The notes under the pieces: model-generated | What the model saw: only the letters and a program-made list of their open reading frames with translations | Told to the model about the DNA's origin: nothing | The model's database searches: none | Program-made: the position numbers and the translations under genes | Part shown: in pieces, positions 1 to 5,059 of the stretch | Layout of the letters: the number at the start of each line of letters is the position of its first letter | How positions within the stretch are numbered: the first letter of the stretch is position 1 | Assembly: GCA_016927675.1 (NCBI GenBank) | Contig: JAFGMF010000236.1 | Span: 1-5,059, forward strand | Origin: Candidatus Cloacimonadota bacterium | Lineage (GTDB): Bacteria; Cloacimonadota; Cloacimonadia; Cloacimonadales; TCS61 | Length of the DNA stretch: 5,059 nucleotides | Direction: 5' to 3'

Positions 1-1
1 A

Positions 2-511
2 TGTAACGGAACCGGAAAAGTAAATAGAATAACAAAATCACTCTTCGGTGATCTGAAAACCGAAGTGGTTTGCGAAAAATGTGCTGGTTTAGGATTTGAG
101 AACGTAGAAAAATGCCCAGCCTGTAGTGGGGAAGGCAGGATAGAAAAAGAATCGATTGTCTCTGTAGAAATTCCAGCCGGAGTTATTGACGGTCAAATTC
201 TGAAATTAACGGGCTACGGAAACGCCGGACGAAGAGGAGAACAAGCAGGCGATCTTAATTGTCTGATCGAAGAGATAAAACATGAGAATTTTCAACGCGA
301 GGAAGAAAATCTTATCTACGATCTGGAAATATCCGAAACTGAAGCAGAAAATGGAACAGATGTTACCGTGCCAATCCTGAATGGTAAAATCAAACTGAAA
401 ATACCGGCCGGTACAGAATCTGGAAAGTTATTACGCATCACAGGCAGAGGGTTGGCAAAATTGAATTCCACCGACAAAGGTGATATGCTTGTTAGAATAA
501 GTTATAACTGA
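2..511 (+). CDS. dnaJ: DnaJ-type (Hsp40) co-chaperone, C-terminal part; 5' end outside window
   Basis: The frame is open from base 2 and gives 169 residues before TGA. DnaJ stimulates the ATPase of DnaK and delivers unfolded clients in the cytoplasm. Visible are the end of one zinc-finger repeat (CNGTG, residues 1-5), two complete CxxCxGxG repeats (residues 24-31 and 38-45), then C-terminal domains I and II with the family hallmarks IPAG, a GDL step, and VPILNGKIKLKIPAGT. The two complete repeats mark a type I (zinc-finger) DnaJ; the J domain, Gly/Phe region and first zinc-finger cysteines would lie to the left. The GTG at 65 falls inside the zinc finger and is not a start. The protein stops at GDMLVRISYN, about where the last beta strand of domain II ends, so the tail that normally carries the dimerisation helix is absent. 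Neither other frame continues the homology after the stop. Family assignment is firm; whether it is the main DnaJ or a paralogue cannot be seen. Confidence 0.92.
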   Translation, partial: CNGTGKVNRITKSLFGDLKTEVVCEKCAGLGFENVEKCPACSGEGRIEKESIVSVEIPAGVIDGQILKLTGYGNAGRRGEQAGDLNCLIEEIKHENFQREEENLIYDLEISETEAENGTDVTVPILNGKIKLKIPAGTESGKLLRITGRGLAKLNSTDKGDMLVRISYN

Positions 512-583
512 TTCCAAATAGAATGATGATATTCTACGAAATATACCGGGAAAATATATCTGGCATCACATTTTGAGAAATTC

Positions 584-613
584 AATACCACTTTTGCTTC
601 ATAAGCTGGTATT
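584..613. repeat. Bulged inverted repeat in dnaJ-ptb spacer
   Basis: AATACCA (584-590) pairs perfectly with TGGTATT (607-613), and the inner GCTT (596-599) pairs with AAGC (603-606) around a 3-base loop, leaving CTTTT as a 5-base bulge on the left arm. That gives 11 paired positions. The right flank lacks a T-run, so it does not look like an intrinsic terminator. It could be a weak terminator, an mRNA 3'-end stabiliser for dnaJ, or chance in AT-rich DNA. Confidence 0.4.
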
Positions 614-644
614 AGAACCTAATTACCTGCAACTGTAAAGGATA

Positions 645-766
645 AGCAAGATTGTTTTTCTATCTTCGCTCTAGGCATGTCAATTTTTTGTTTCAGCTTT
701 ATCAGCATAAATAACTTGAATAAATGCAGCACCAGATGTGAGGATAAATGGCTAATCAATCTTGCT
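645..766. repeat. Spaced perfect 10-bp inverted repeat
   Basis: AGCAAGATTG at 645-654 is the exact reverse complement of CAATCTTGCT at 757-766, with 102 bases between. The match stops sharply at both ends. It could fold as a long-range stem in a leader RNA or be coincidence. There is no transposase or target duplication to suggest a mobile element. Confidence 0.35.
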
Positions 767-819
767 AGTATCAAAAGTAGGGATGTGAGCAATCATAATT
801 TCTTGACACCTGTACCGAA

Positions 820-844
820 GTATTATTTTCGGAGAAAATATTAC
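820..844 (+). promoter_or_regulatory. Hairpin immediately upstream of the ptb ribosome binding site
   Basis: Bases 820-830 pair with 834-844 at 10 of 11 positions (one T-T mismatch at 823/841) around the 3-base loop GGA. The stem ends one base before the GGAGG at 846-850. An alternative, mutually exclusive stem is available: CCGAA 815-819 with TTCGG 828-832. The position suggests influence on ptb translation or mRNA processing, but the stem is mostly A-T and no regulator can be named. Confidence 0.4.
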
Positions 845-845
845 T

Positions 846-850
846 GGAGG
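846..850 (+). promoter_or_regulatory. Ribosome binding site of ptb
   Basis: GGAGG lies four bases before the ATG at 855. It supports this start for the Ptb-like protein and starts two bases after the upstream hairpin ends. Confidence 0.85.
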
Positions 851-854
851 ATTT

Positions 855-1790
855 ATGGCAATTACTAAATTGGAAGATTTAATCGAACTGGTTAAAACAA
901 AAACGAAGAAGAAGGTTGTTGTTGCTCTGGGTCAGGATGAAACAACTCTTCTGGCTACCCAGCAGGCACATCAGCTTGGTTTTGCAGATTTTATTCTGGT
1001 CGGCGATGAAAAAATCATCAGAAAAACATGTGCTGAGAATCATATTGATCCCTCCATATATGAAATCATTGATGAACCGAATGAGATGGAATCCGGCAGG
1101 AAAAGCATTGAGCTGGCAAATACCGGTAAAGCAGATGTGGTGATGAAAGGGCTTATCTCTACTGAAAAACTAACTAAATGCATGCTTGATAAAGAAAACG
1201 GTGTAATCATCCCCAATAAATTGTTATCCCATATTTCAATTGCTGAAGCTCCTTATCATCATAAACTCATTATATTCACCGATGCCGCTTTTGTACCCCG
1301 GCCAGATATCAATCAGAAAATCGCCATGACGAATTACGTCATCGATACTGCCCGTAAACTCGGCATCAATCGCCCTAAGGTAGCCATTATATCCTTCTCG
1401 GAAAAAACAAATCCCAAAATACCCACAGCCGTCGATGCCGCCTTCATCTCCAAAATGGCTGATCGAGATCAGATCAAACATGCGGATGTGGACGGTCCAC
1501 TCTCAATCGACCTGTCTATTGATCCGGAAAGTCTGAAATATAAAAACGTAAAAAGCTGTGTTGAAGGTGATGCAGACTGTCTGGTGTTTCCCTTTCTGGA
1601 AGTAGCAAATGTTTTTTATAAATCTCTCACCTATCTGGCAAAAGCTGATGTGGCAACTTATATTGTCGGAACCAAAGTACCTGTAACCATTTCTTCACGT
1701 AGTGATACCGCGAAAAATAAATTATATTCCCTGGCATTCGCCTGTCTGATGGCAAATGAGCCTGCTACAGAAGAGGAAGAAGAGGAATGA
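855..1790 (+). CDS. ptb: Phosphate butyryltransferase-type acyltransferase (PTA/PTB family)
   Basis: The 311-residue cytoplasmic protein belongs to the phosphate acetyl/butyryltransferase family, which exchanges CoA and phosphate: acyl-CoA + Pi gives acyl-phosphate + CoA. In fermenters an acyl kinase then makes ATP. Length and motif order resemble Ptb and the catalytic half of Pta: KADVVMKGLIST (92-103), LSHISI (124-128 region), TDAAF (142-146), KVAIIS (175-180), VDGPLSIDL (212-220), FLEVANVFYKSL (247-258) and the C-terminal SRSDTAKNKLYSLA (281-294). There is no N-terminal DRTGG-type extension as in long Pta. The start is fixed by GGAGG at 846-850. The protein ends in six glutamates (306-311) that look dispensable; their codons serve as a purine-rich leader for rpiB, which begins inside the stop (ATGA overlap). 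No butyrate kinase gene is adjacent in the window. Acyl-chain preference cannot be read from sequence, so acetyl, butyryl or branched-chain substrates are all possible. Confidence 0.9.
   Translation: MAITKLEDLIELVKTKTKKKVVVALGQDETTLLATQQAHQLGFADFILVGDEKIIRKTCAENHIDPSIYEIIDEPNEMESGRKSIELANTGKADVVMKGLISTEKLTKCMLDKENGVIIPNKLLSHISIAEAPYHHKLIIFTDAAFVPRPDINQKIAMTNYVIDTARKLGINRPKVAIISFSEKTNPKIPTAVDAAFISKMADRDQIKHADVDGPLSIDLSIDPESLKYKNVKSCVEGDADCLVFPFLEVANVFYKSLTYLAKADVATYIVGTKVPVTISSRSDTAKNKLYSLAFACLMANEPATEEEEEE
1771..1790 (+). promoter_or_regulatory. Overlapping ptb stop / rpiB start with internal Shine-Dalgarno
   Basis: The purine run encoding the Glu tail of Ptb contains GAGG at 1773-1776 and GGAAG at 1775-1779, 10 and 7 bases before the rpiB ATG at 1787. 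The ATG overlaps the ptb TGA (1788-1790) as ATGA. This arrangement normally gives translational coupling. Confidence 0.75.
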
Positions 1791-2224
1791 AGATCGCACT
1801 TGCCTCAGACCATGCCGGCTTCGAACTGAAAGAAGCTGTTAAACATTTACTTAATGATCATGAAGTTACTGATTTTGGCACCGATTCTTCTGCACCGTCA
1901 GATTACCCGGATGCTGGATTTATCGCTGCCCAGGCAGTTGCCTCAGGAAGATGTGACCGGGGAATTCTGATCTGTGGAAGCGGTATCGGCATGAGTATCG
2001 TCGCCAATAAAGTAAGAGGGATCAGAGCTGCATTGTGTCATACGCCACTGATTGCCGGTCTTTCCAGAAAACATAACAATGCCAATGTGCTTGTGCTTGC
2101 CGGCCGTTTTACTGCAAGCTGGCTGGCGGGAGAGATAATCAAGACATGGCTTAATACAGATTTTGAGGGTGGACGGCACCAACTCAGGATTGATAAGATC
2201 AAAGAAGAAGAAACAGGAGTTTGA
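1787..2224 (+). CDS. rpiB: Ribose-5-phosphate isomerase B
   Basis: The 145-residue protein is of the RpiB/LacA/LacB family and should interconvert ribose 5-phosphate and ribulose 5-phosphate in the non-oxidative pentose phosphate pathway. Length is typical. Visible hallmarks are SDHAG at 7-11 (Asp8, His9), SDYPD at 38-42, the catalytic-cysteine loop CGSGIGMSIVANK at 63-75 (Cys63), SRKHNNAN at 93-100 (His96), Arg107, and GGRHQLRI at 128-135 with phosphate-binding arginines. Having Cys63 places it with the E. coli-type enzymes rather than the actinobacterial type that uses Glu. LacAB or an allose-phosphate isomerase is a less likely alternative because there is no sugar-specific cluster around it. 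It overlaps ptb by four bases and is followed three bases later by glyA, whose ribosome binding site sits in its last codons. The rpiB-glyA neighbourhood also occurs in Bacillus (ywlF near glyA). Confidence 0.95.
   Translation: MKIALASDHAGFELKEAVKHLLNDHEVTDFGTDSSAPSDYPDAGFIAAQAVASGRCDRGILICGSGIGMSIVANKVRGIRAALCHTPLIAGLSRKHNNANVLVLAGRFTASWLAGEIIKTWLNTDFEGGRHQLRIDKIKEEETGV
2215..2219 (+). promoter_or_regulatory. Ribosome binding site of glyA inside the end of rpiB
   Basis: AGGAG, eight bases before the glyA ATG at 2228, is read within the Thr-Gly-Val codons that end rpiB. It supports the chosen glyA start and coupled expression. Confidence 0.85.
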
Positions 2225-2227
2225 GTT

Positions 2228-3535
2228 ATGAATCATATTAAAAGACAAGACCCTGATCTATATCAGGCAATGTTGAATGAATTAACAAGACAAACCGCTA
2301 ATCTGGAATTAATCGCATCGGAAAATTTCGTATCGAAAGCTGTTCTGGAAGCAGCAGGCTCTGTACTTACCAACAAATATGCAGAAGGCTATCCTTACCG
2401 CTGGAGCAAGAAGACCGATCAGATCAATTACAACTTGTACGGTCGTTATTACGGGGGCTGCGAATTTATCGATGATGTTGAAGAACTGGCTATTGAAAGA
2501 GCTAAAAAGATTTTCGGAGCTGAACATGTAAACGTTCAACCTCACTCCGGATCTCAGGCAAATATGGCAGCTTATTTCAGCCTGATCAAACCGGGTGATA
2601 CAATTCTCAGCCTGGAATTAAGTCACGGAGGGCATCTTACCCACGGGCATCCGCTGAGTTTTTCCGGTTATCTTTTCAATATAGTACCTTATGGAGTTAA
2701 TAAAGATATAGAACAATTCGATTATGATGAGATCAGAAAAATCGCTCTGGATGTGAAACCACAAATGATCTTAACAGGTGCCAGCGCTTACCCGAGAGCT
2801 ATTGATTTTGCCCGATTCCGCAAAATTGCCGATGAAGTGAAAGCTAAATTAGTTGTGGACATGGCTCATATTGCCGGGCTGGTCGCTGCCGGTCTGCACG
2901 ATACTCCTGTTCCCTATGCCGATATCGTTACCACAACTACCCATAAAACTCTTCGCGGTCCCCGCGGCGGAATGATCCTTTGTAAAAATGATTATGCCAA
3001 AGATGTTGACCGTTGGGTTTTTCCCGGTACTCAGGGCGGACCCCTGATGCATATCATCGCAGCTAAAGCTGCTGCATTCAACGAAGCCCTGCAGCCTGAA
3101 TTCAAAGATTACCAAAATCAGGTGATCCTCAATGCCAAAGCTCTGGCAAAAGCACTTAACGATCAGGGATTCAATCTTGTTTCCGGTGGAACCGATAACC
3201 ATCTTATGCTGGTAAATCTTGGTACGGAAGAAGAAGGCGGTCCCTCAGGGAAAAAGATGGAAGAATCTCTGGATCTTGCCGGTATCACAGCTAATAAAAA
3301 TACAGTTCCCTTTGATACCCGCAAACCTTTCGTCGCTTCAGGGATCAGACTGGGAACTCCGGCTATAACAACCCGGGGAATGAAAGAGCCTGAAATGATT
3401 AAAATTGCAGCTTTGATCAGAGAAGTAAGAGATAATTATGATAATGAAGATAAACTCGCTCAAATCAAGTCGATGGTTCAGAATCTGTGTAAGGAATTCC
3501 CCTTGTATGCCGATTTGCTGGCAGAAAACAAATAA
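2228..3535 (+). CDS. glyA: Serine hydroxymethyltransferase
   Basis: The 435-residue PLP enzyme converts serine and tetrahydrofolate to glycine and 5,10-methylene-tetrahydrofolate, the main source of one-carbon units; it acts in the cytoplasm. Landmarks: LELIASENF (26-34), NKYAEGYP (49-56) with the active-site Tyr and Glu, RYYGGCEF (73-80), VQPHSGSQAN (103-112), SHGGHLTHG (132-140), VDMAHIAGLVAAG (210-222) with the Asp and His that hold PLP, TTTTHKTLRGPRGG (235-248) with the PLP-binding Lys240, and SGIRLGTPAITTRG (371-384) with Arg374 that binds the substrate carboxylate. All catalytic residues are present, so it should be active. It is longer than the 417-residue E. coli protein, mainly because YRWSKKTDQINYNLYG (57-72) replaces the usual two residues between YAEGYP and RYYGG. 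The insertion is in frame and cleanly flanked. It is the last gene of the operon, followed by a strong terminator. Confidence 0.98.
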   Translation: MNHIKRQDPDLYQAMLNELTRQTANLELIASENFVSKAVLEAAGSVLTNKYAEGYPYRWSKKTDQINYNLYGRYYGGCEFIDDVEELAIERAKKIFGAEHVNVQPHSGSQANMAAYFSLIKPGDTILSLELSHGGHLTHGHPLSFSGYLFNIVPYGVNKDIEQFDYDEIRKIALDVKPQMILTGASAYPRAIDFARFRKIADEVKAKLVVDMAHIAGLVAAGLHDTPVPYADIVTTTTHKTLRGPRGGMILCKNDYAKDVDRWVFPGTQGGPLMHIIAAKAAAFNEALQPEFKDYQNQVILNAKALAKALNDQGFNLVSGGTDNHLMLVNLGTEEEGGPSGKKMEESLDLAGITANKNTVPFDTRKPFVASGIRLGTPAITTRGMKEPEMIKIAALIREVRDNYDNEDKLAQIKSMVQNLCKEFPLYADLLAENK

Positions 3536-3560
3536 TCTCGAATTAATGATACATAAATGG

Positions 3561-3588
3561 AAAAGCCCGATCAGTTGATCGGGCTTTT
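3561..3588. terminator. Bidirectional intrinsic terminator between glyA and csp
   Basis: A perfect 12-bp stem (3561-3572 with 3577-3588) surrounds an AGTT loop. The core GCCCGATC/GATCGGGC is bordered by four A on the left and four T on the right. It therefore reads as a Rho-independent terminator from both strands, ending the ptb-rpiB-glyA transcript 25 bases after glyA and the csp transcript 22 bases after its stop codon. Confidence 0.93.
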
Positions 3589-3610
3589 GTGCTTCGGTTG
3601 CTTTAAGAGT

Positions 3611-3811
3611 TTATATTATAGAGACCTGAACGGCTCTTAAACCTTTATCGCTGTTTTCACTTTCGAATTGAACTTCTGCACCTTCGTAGATTGATCTTGA
3701 ATTTCCATCAACAATTGCGGAATGATGTAAAAAATAATCATTCCCGTCTTCGGATGAAATAAATCCAAAACCTTTCTGTTCGTTAAACCATTTCACTTTT
3801 CCTTGAAGCAT
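3611..3811 (-). CDS. csp: Cold-shock domain protein (CspA family)
   Basis: The 66-residue single-domain protein has the usual size of CspA-type RNA/ssDNA chaperones, which melt secondary structure in mRNA. Visible are GKVKWFN (4-10, Trp8), RNP1 KGFGFI (13-18, Phe15 and Phe17), and RNP2 YFLHHS (26-31), followed by a GxEVxFE strand and GLRAVQV near the end. RNP2 usually reads VFVHFS; here the second aromatic is His30. The start is supported by AGGAG six bases upstream. It is convergent with glyA and shares its terminator. A 345-base spacer separates it from glycerate kinase on the same strand, so it probably has its own promoter and perhaps a long leader, as cold-shock genes often do. Whether it is cold-induced or constitutive cannot be told. 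Confidence 0.95.
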   Translation of the reverse strand: MLQGKVKWFNEQKGFGFISSEDGNDYFLHHSAIVDGNSRSIYEGAEVQFESENSDKGLRAVQVSII

Positions 3812-3817
3812 ACTTTT

Positions 3818-3822
3818 CTCCT
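3818..3822 (-). promoter_or_regulatory. Ribosome binding site of csp
   Basis: On the minus strand AGGAG lies six bases before the ATG (3811-3809), fixing the csp start. Confidence 0.85.
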
Positions 3823-3872
3823 ACTTTATTTCCGGATCGTTTAAAACAGACAATTAACTACCTTACATATGG

Positions 3873-3882
3873 CAGTTAACTG
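3873..3882. repeat. Palindrome CAGTTAACTG with a related half-site
   Basis: The 10-base sequence is its own reverse complement. TTAACT recurs at 3854-3859, exactly 22 bases from the copy at 3876-3881, about two helical turns. It lies 50-70 bases upstream of the csp start codon, where an operator or leader element could sit. No known binding site is recognised and chance is possible. Confidence 0.3.
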
Positions 3883-3974
3883 ATGAAATAAACTAATCAC
3901 TTGTGCCAAACTCTTAAATACCAAATATATGTCAAACTTATTATTTTTTATTTTTCCCTGCTCACGCTATCTTC

Positions 3975-4047
3975 CGGCTGATTACACCGCAGATCAGCCG
4001 AGATCCATGATTTTCTTTGTAACTATAAGGTGGTTTTTCGCGGCTGA
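3975..4047 (-). promoter_or_regulatory. Three-segment alternative hairpin region upstream of csp
   Basis: Plus-strand CGGCTGAT (3975-3982) pairs over 8 bp with ATCAGCCG (3993-4000) around a 10-base loop. The same ATCAGCCG can instead pair over 7 bp with CGGCTGA at 4041-4047. In a minus-strand leader RNA the order is 4047-4041, then 4000-3993, then 3982-3975, so the middle segment can choose either partner. This is the geometry of an attenuator or RNA switch. It has no adjacent T-run, so it is not an intrinsic terminator as it stands. Function is inferred only from pairing and position. Confidence 0.35.
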
Positions 4048-4156
4048 ATGAGAACAAATAACTGCCCGAATGTAAACCTATCAAATAAATAATCCCGCAA
4101 AATCGCTATTTTTAAACACACTGAATGTCAGAATGTTATTTTTCAAGATTCTTCAA

Positions 4157-5059
4157 TCAATTTCTCAACCCAAGAGCAAAATCACGGGCAGCCTTTTCCA
4201 GTAAAATGCCAGCCTGTGTTATAGCTTTTTCCGTTTTATAATCCCCGGGTGTTATTTCGATTATTTTAACGTTCTCTATAATCTGCTGTTCCAGCCGATT
4301 CCTTCCGGTGAAAATTACTGTTCTGATATTATTTTTCCGGCCGATGGTTAAAACCTGTCCAACAACCTTGCCGGAGAATGATTGACGGTCAAACTGGCCT
4401 TCTCCGGTAATGATCAGATCACAGGACAGAGCTTTTTCAGAAAAACCGGTCATTCGATCAATCAGTTTGAAACCTGCCTGCAGCTCAGCCCTGAGAAAAA
4501 CAGCAAGTCCGGCTCCAAGTCCACCTGCCGCTCCCCCACCCGGAAGCTGATCAATCTTCTGGTTCAGATCATGCTCAACAATCCGTGCAAAATTAATCAA
4601 TCCCCGTTCGAGTAATTCTACTTCATCAAAAGAAGCCCCCTTCTGGGCAGCAAATACCCGGGCAGCACCATTAATCCCATGCAGAGGATTATTGACATCA
4701 CAGGCAGCAATAATCCTGGTATTGCCTATCCTCTGATCCAATCCTGAGACATCAATTCCAGCAAGCTCCAGCAGACCTGCTCCGGTAGTGACAATCGGCT
4801 TACCGGATCGATCCAGAAAACTGACCCCAAGCTCCTCCGCCATGCCAATCCCGCCATCGGTTGTTGCACTTCCGCCCAGACCGATGATGATCTCCGGGCA
4901 ATTATGATCCAGTGCTGCTCTGATAAGTTGACCGGTTCCCCTGGTTGAAGTATTAAGAGGATTGCGGCGCTCACCCGGAATCAGCATCAAACCGGAGGCT
5001 GCAGCCATTTCCATCACCGCTGTCCGGTAAGGTGACAGAATGCCGAACTCAGCCTGAAC
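4157..5059 (-). CDS. glxK: Glycerate 2-kinase (GlxK/GarK type), N-terminus outside window
   Basis: The frame is open from the right edge and gives 300 residues to the TGA at 4159-4157. The family (about 380 residues) phosphorylates glycerate with ATP, to 2-phosphoglycerate in the characterised E. coli-type enzymes, so roughly 80 N-terminal residues are missing. Visible hallmarks, numbered from the edge: MEMAAASG (16-23), RGTGQLI (about 40-46), GLGGSATTDGG (60-70, nucleotide/phosphate loop), CDVNNPL (120-126), QKGA (139-142), PGGGAAGGLGAGL (173-185) and ITGEGQFD (217-224). All line up in order with E. coli GarK/GlxK. The GTG at 5017 is internal because homology continues upstream of it. It feeds glycerate into lower glycolysis and, through 3-phosphoglycerate, serine synthesis. 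Upstream partners lie outside the window. The symbol is by family; garK would be equally valid. Confidence 0.95.
   Translation of the reverse strand, partial: VQAEFGILSPYRTAVMEMAAASGLMLIPGERRNPLNTSTRGTGQLIRAALDHNCPEIIIGLGGSATTDGGIGMAEELGVSFLDRSGKPIVTTGAGLLELAGIDVSGLDQRIGNTRIIAACDVNNPLHGINGAARVFAAQKGASFDEVELLERGLINFARIVEHDLNQKIDQLPGGGAAGGLGAGLAVFLRAELQAGFKLIDRMTGFSEKALSCDLIITGEGQFDRQSFSGKVVGQVLTIGRKNNIRTVIFTGRNRLEQQIIENVKIIEITPGDYKTEKAITQAGILLEKAARDFALGLRN

Larger units (their letters stand above)
512..854. other. 343-base spacer between dnaJ and ptb, no convincing gene
   Basis: No convincing coding sequence is present. The only sizeable open frame (677-868) runs into the start of ptb, has no good ribosome binding site and encodes a low-complexity peptide with no recognisable motif. 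The spacer contains several inverted repeats: a weak 6-bp AT-rich hairpin just after the dnaJ stop (519-524 with 531-536), a bulged hairpin at 584-613, a spaced 10-bp pair (645-654 with 757-766) and a hairpin next to the ptb ribosome binding site (820-844). None has the GC stem plus T-tract of an intrinsic terminator. No well-spaced sigma-70 promoter is evident, although the ptb promoter is expected here. Confidence 0.6.
3812..4156. other. 345-base spacer between csp and glycerate kinase, non-coding
   Basis: No open frame with coding character is seen on either strand. The spacer is AT-rich and should hold the csp promoter and leader and any end of the glycerate kinase transcript. It contains three mutually complementary CGGCTGA-type segments (3975-4047), a perfect 10-base palindrome (3873-3882) and a tandem GAATGT pair (4123-4128, 4131-4136). 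No intrinsic terminator follows the kinase gene. A minus-strand TTGACA (3935-3930) lacks a properly spaced -10 box, so no promoter is called. Confidence 0.6.

Noticed and set aside
65..67. GTG as the start of a short DnaJ-like protein
   Set aside because: Zinc-finger homology continues upstream to the window edge, so this codon is internal.
519..536. Hairpin TAGAAT-GATGAT-ATTCTA as the dnaJ terminator
   Set aside because: It is a 6-bp stem of mostly A-T pairs with no following T-run.
803..826. TTGACA (803-808) followed by TATTAT (821-826) as a ptb promoter
   Set aside because: The boxes are only 12 bases apart, too close for a sigma-70 promoter, and TATTAT lies within the hairpin next to the ribosome binding site.
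677..868. 63-residue plus-strand open frame in the dnaJ-ptb spacer
   Set aside because: It overlaps the ptb start in another frame, has no good ribosome binding site and no recognisable motif.
1236..1481. Minus-strand open frame opposite ptb, and similar antisense frames in rpiB, glyA and glxK
   Set aside because: They lie wholly opposite or within strongly conserved genes, have no motifs and are explained as shadows.
3915..3935. Minus-strand TTGACA (3935-3930) with TATTTA (3920-3915) as a csp promoter
   Set aside because: The spacing is about 9 bases and no acceptable -10 box lies near 17 bases.
5015..5017. GTG as the start of glycerate kinase
   Set aside because: The frame stays open to the edge and the missing N-terminal region of the family is expected upstream.

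Overview
The window looks like ordinary bacterial chromosome with compact housekeeping and central-metabolism genes. The genome is moderately AT-rich, uses ATG starts where a start can be seen, and has strong GGAGG/AGGAG ribosome binding sites. A phosphate butyryltransferase-type enzyme beside rpiB and glyA fits an anaerobic, fermentative bacterium. An FCB-type lineage such as Cloacimonadota is a guess only; no gene here fixes the phylum.

Layout, left to right. The window opens inside a plus-strand dnaJ-like gene (2-511). What remains is the last part of its zinc-finger region and its C-terminal substrate-binding domains; it ends without the usual C-terminal dimerisation tail. A 343-base spacer with several inverted repeats follows, and its last hairpin abuts the ribosome binding site of the next gene. 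A tight plus-strand operon comes next: ptb-like acyltransferase (855-1790), rpiB (1787-2224, 4-base ATGA overlap with ptb) and glyA (2228-3535, 3 bases after rpiB). A strong hairpin terminator, symmetric enough to work in both directions, closes it at 3561-3588.

On the minus strand, converging on that terminator, are a cold-shock-domain protein (3611-3811) and, 345 bases upstream of it, glycerate 2-kinase (4157-5059), whose N-terminus lies beyond the right edge. The 345-base spacer holds three mutually complementary segments that could form alternative hairpins in a csp leader RNA, plus a 10-base palindrome.

Functionally, the operon joins an acyl-CoA/acyl-phosphate exchange enzyme, a pentose-phosphate isomerase and the serine/glycine one-carbon enzyme. 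Glycerate kinase feeds 3-phosphoglycerate, the precursor of serine, so glyA and the kinase are metabolically close although on opposite strands. I found no mobile element, CRISPR array, tRNA or rRNA, and no clearly novel system. The most checkable oddities are a 14-residue insertion in the GlyA active-site loop, the alternative-hairpin sets upstream of csp and ptb, and the truncated DnaJ C-terminus.
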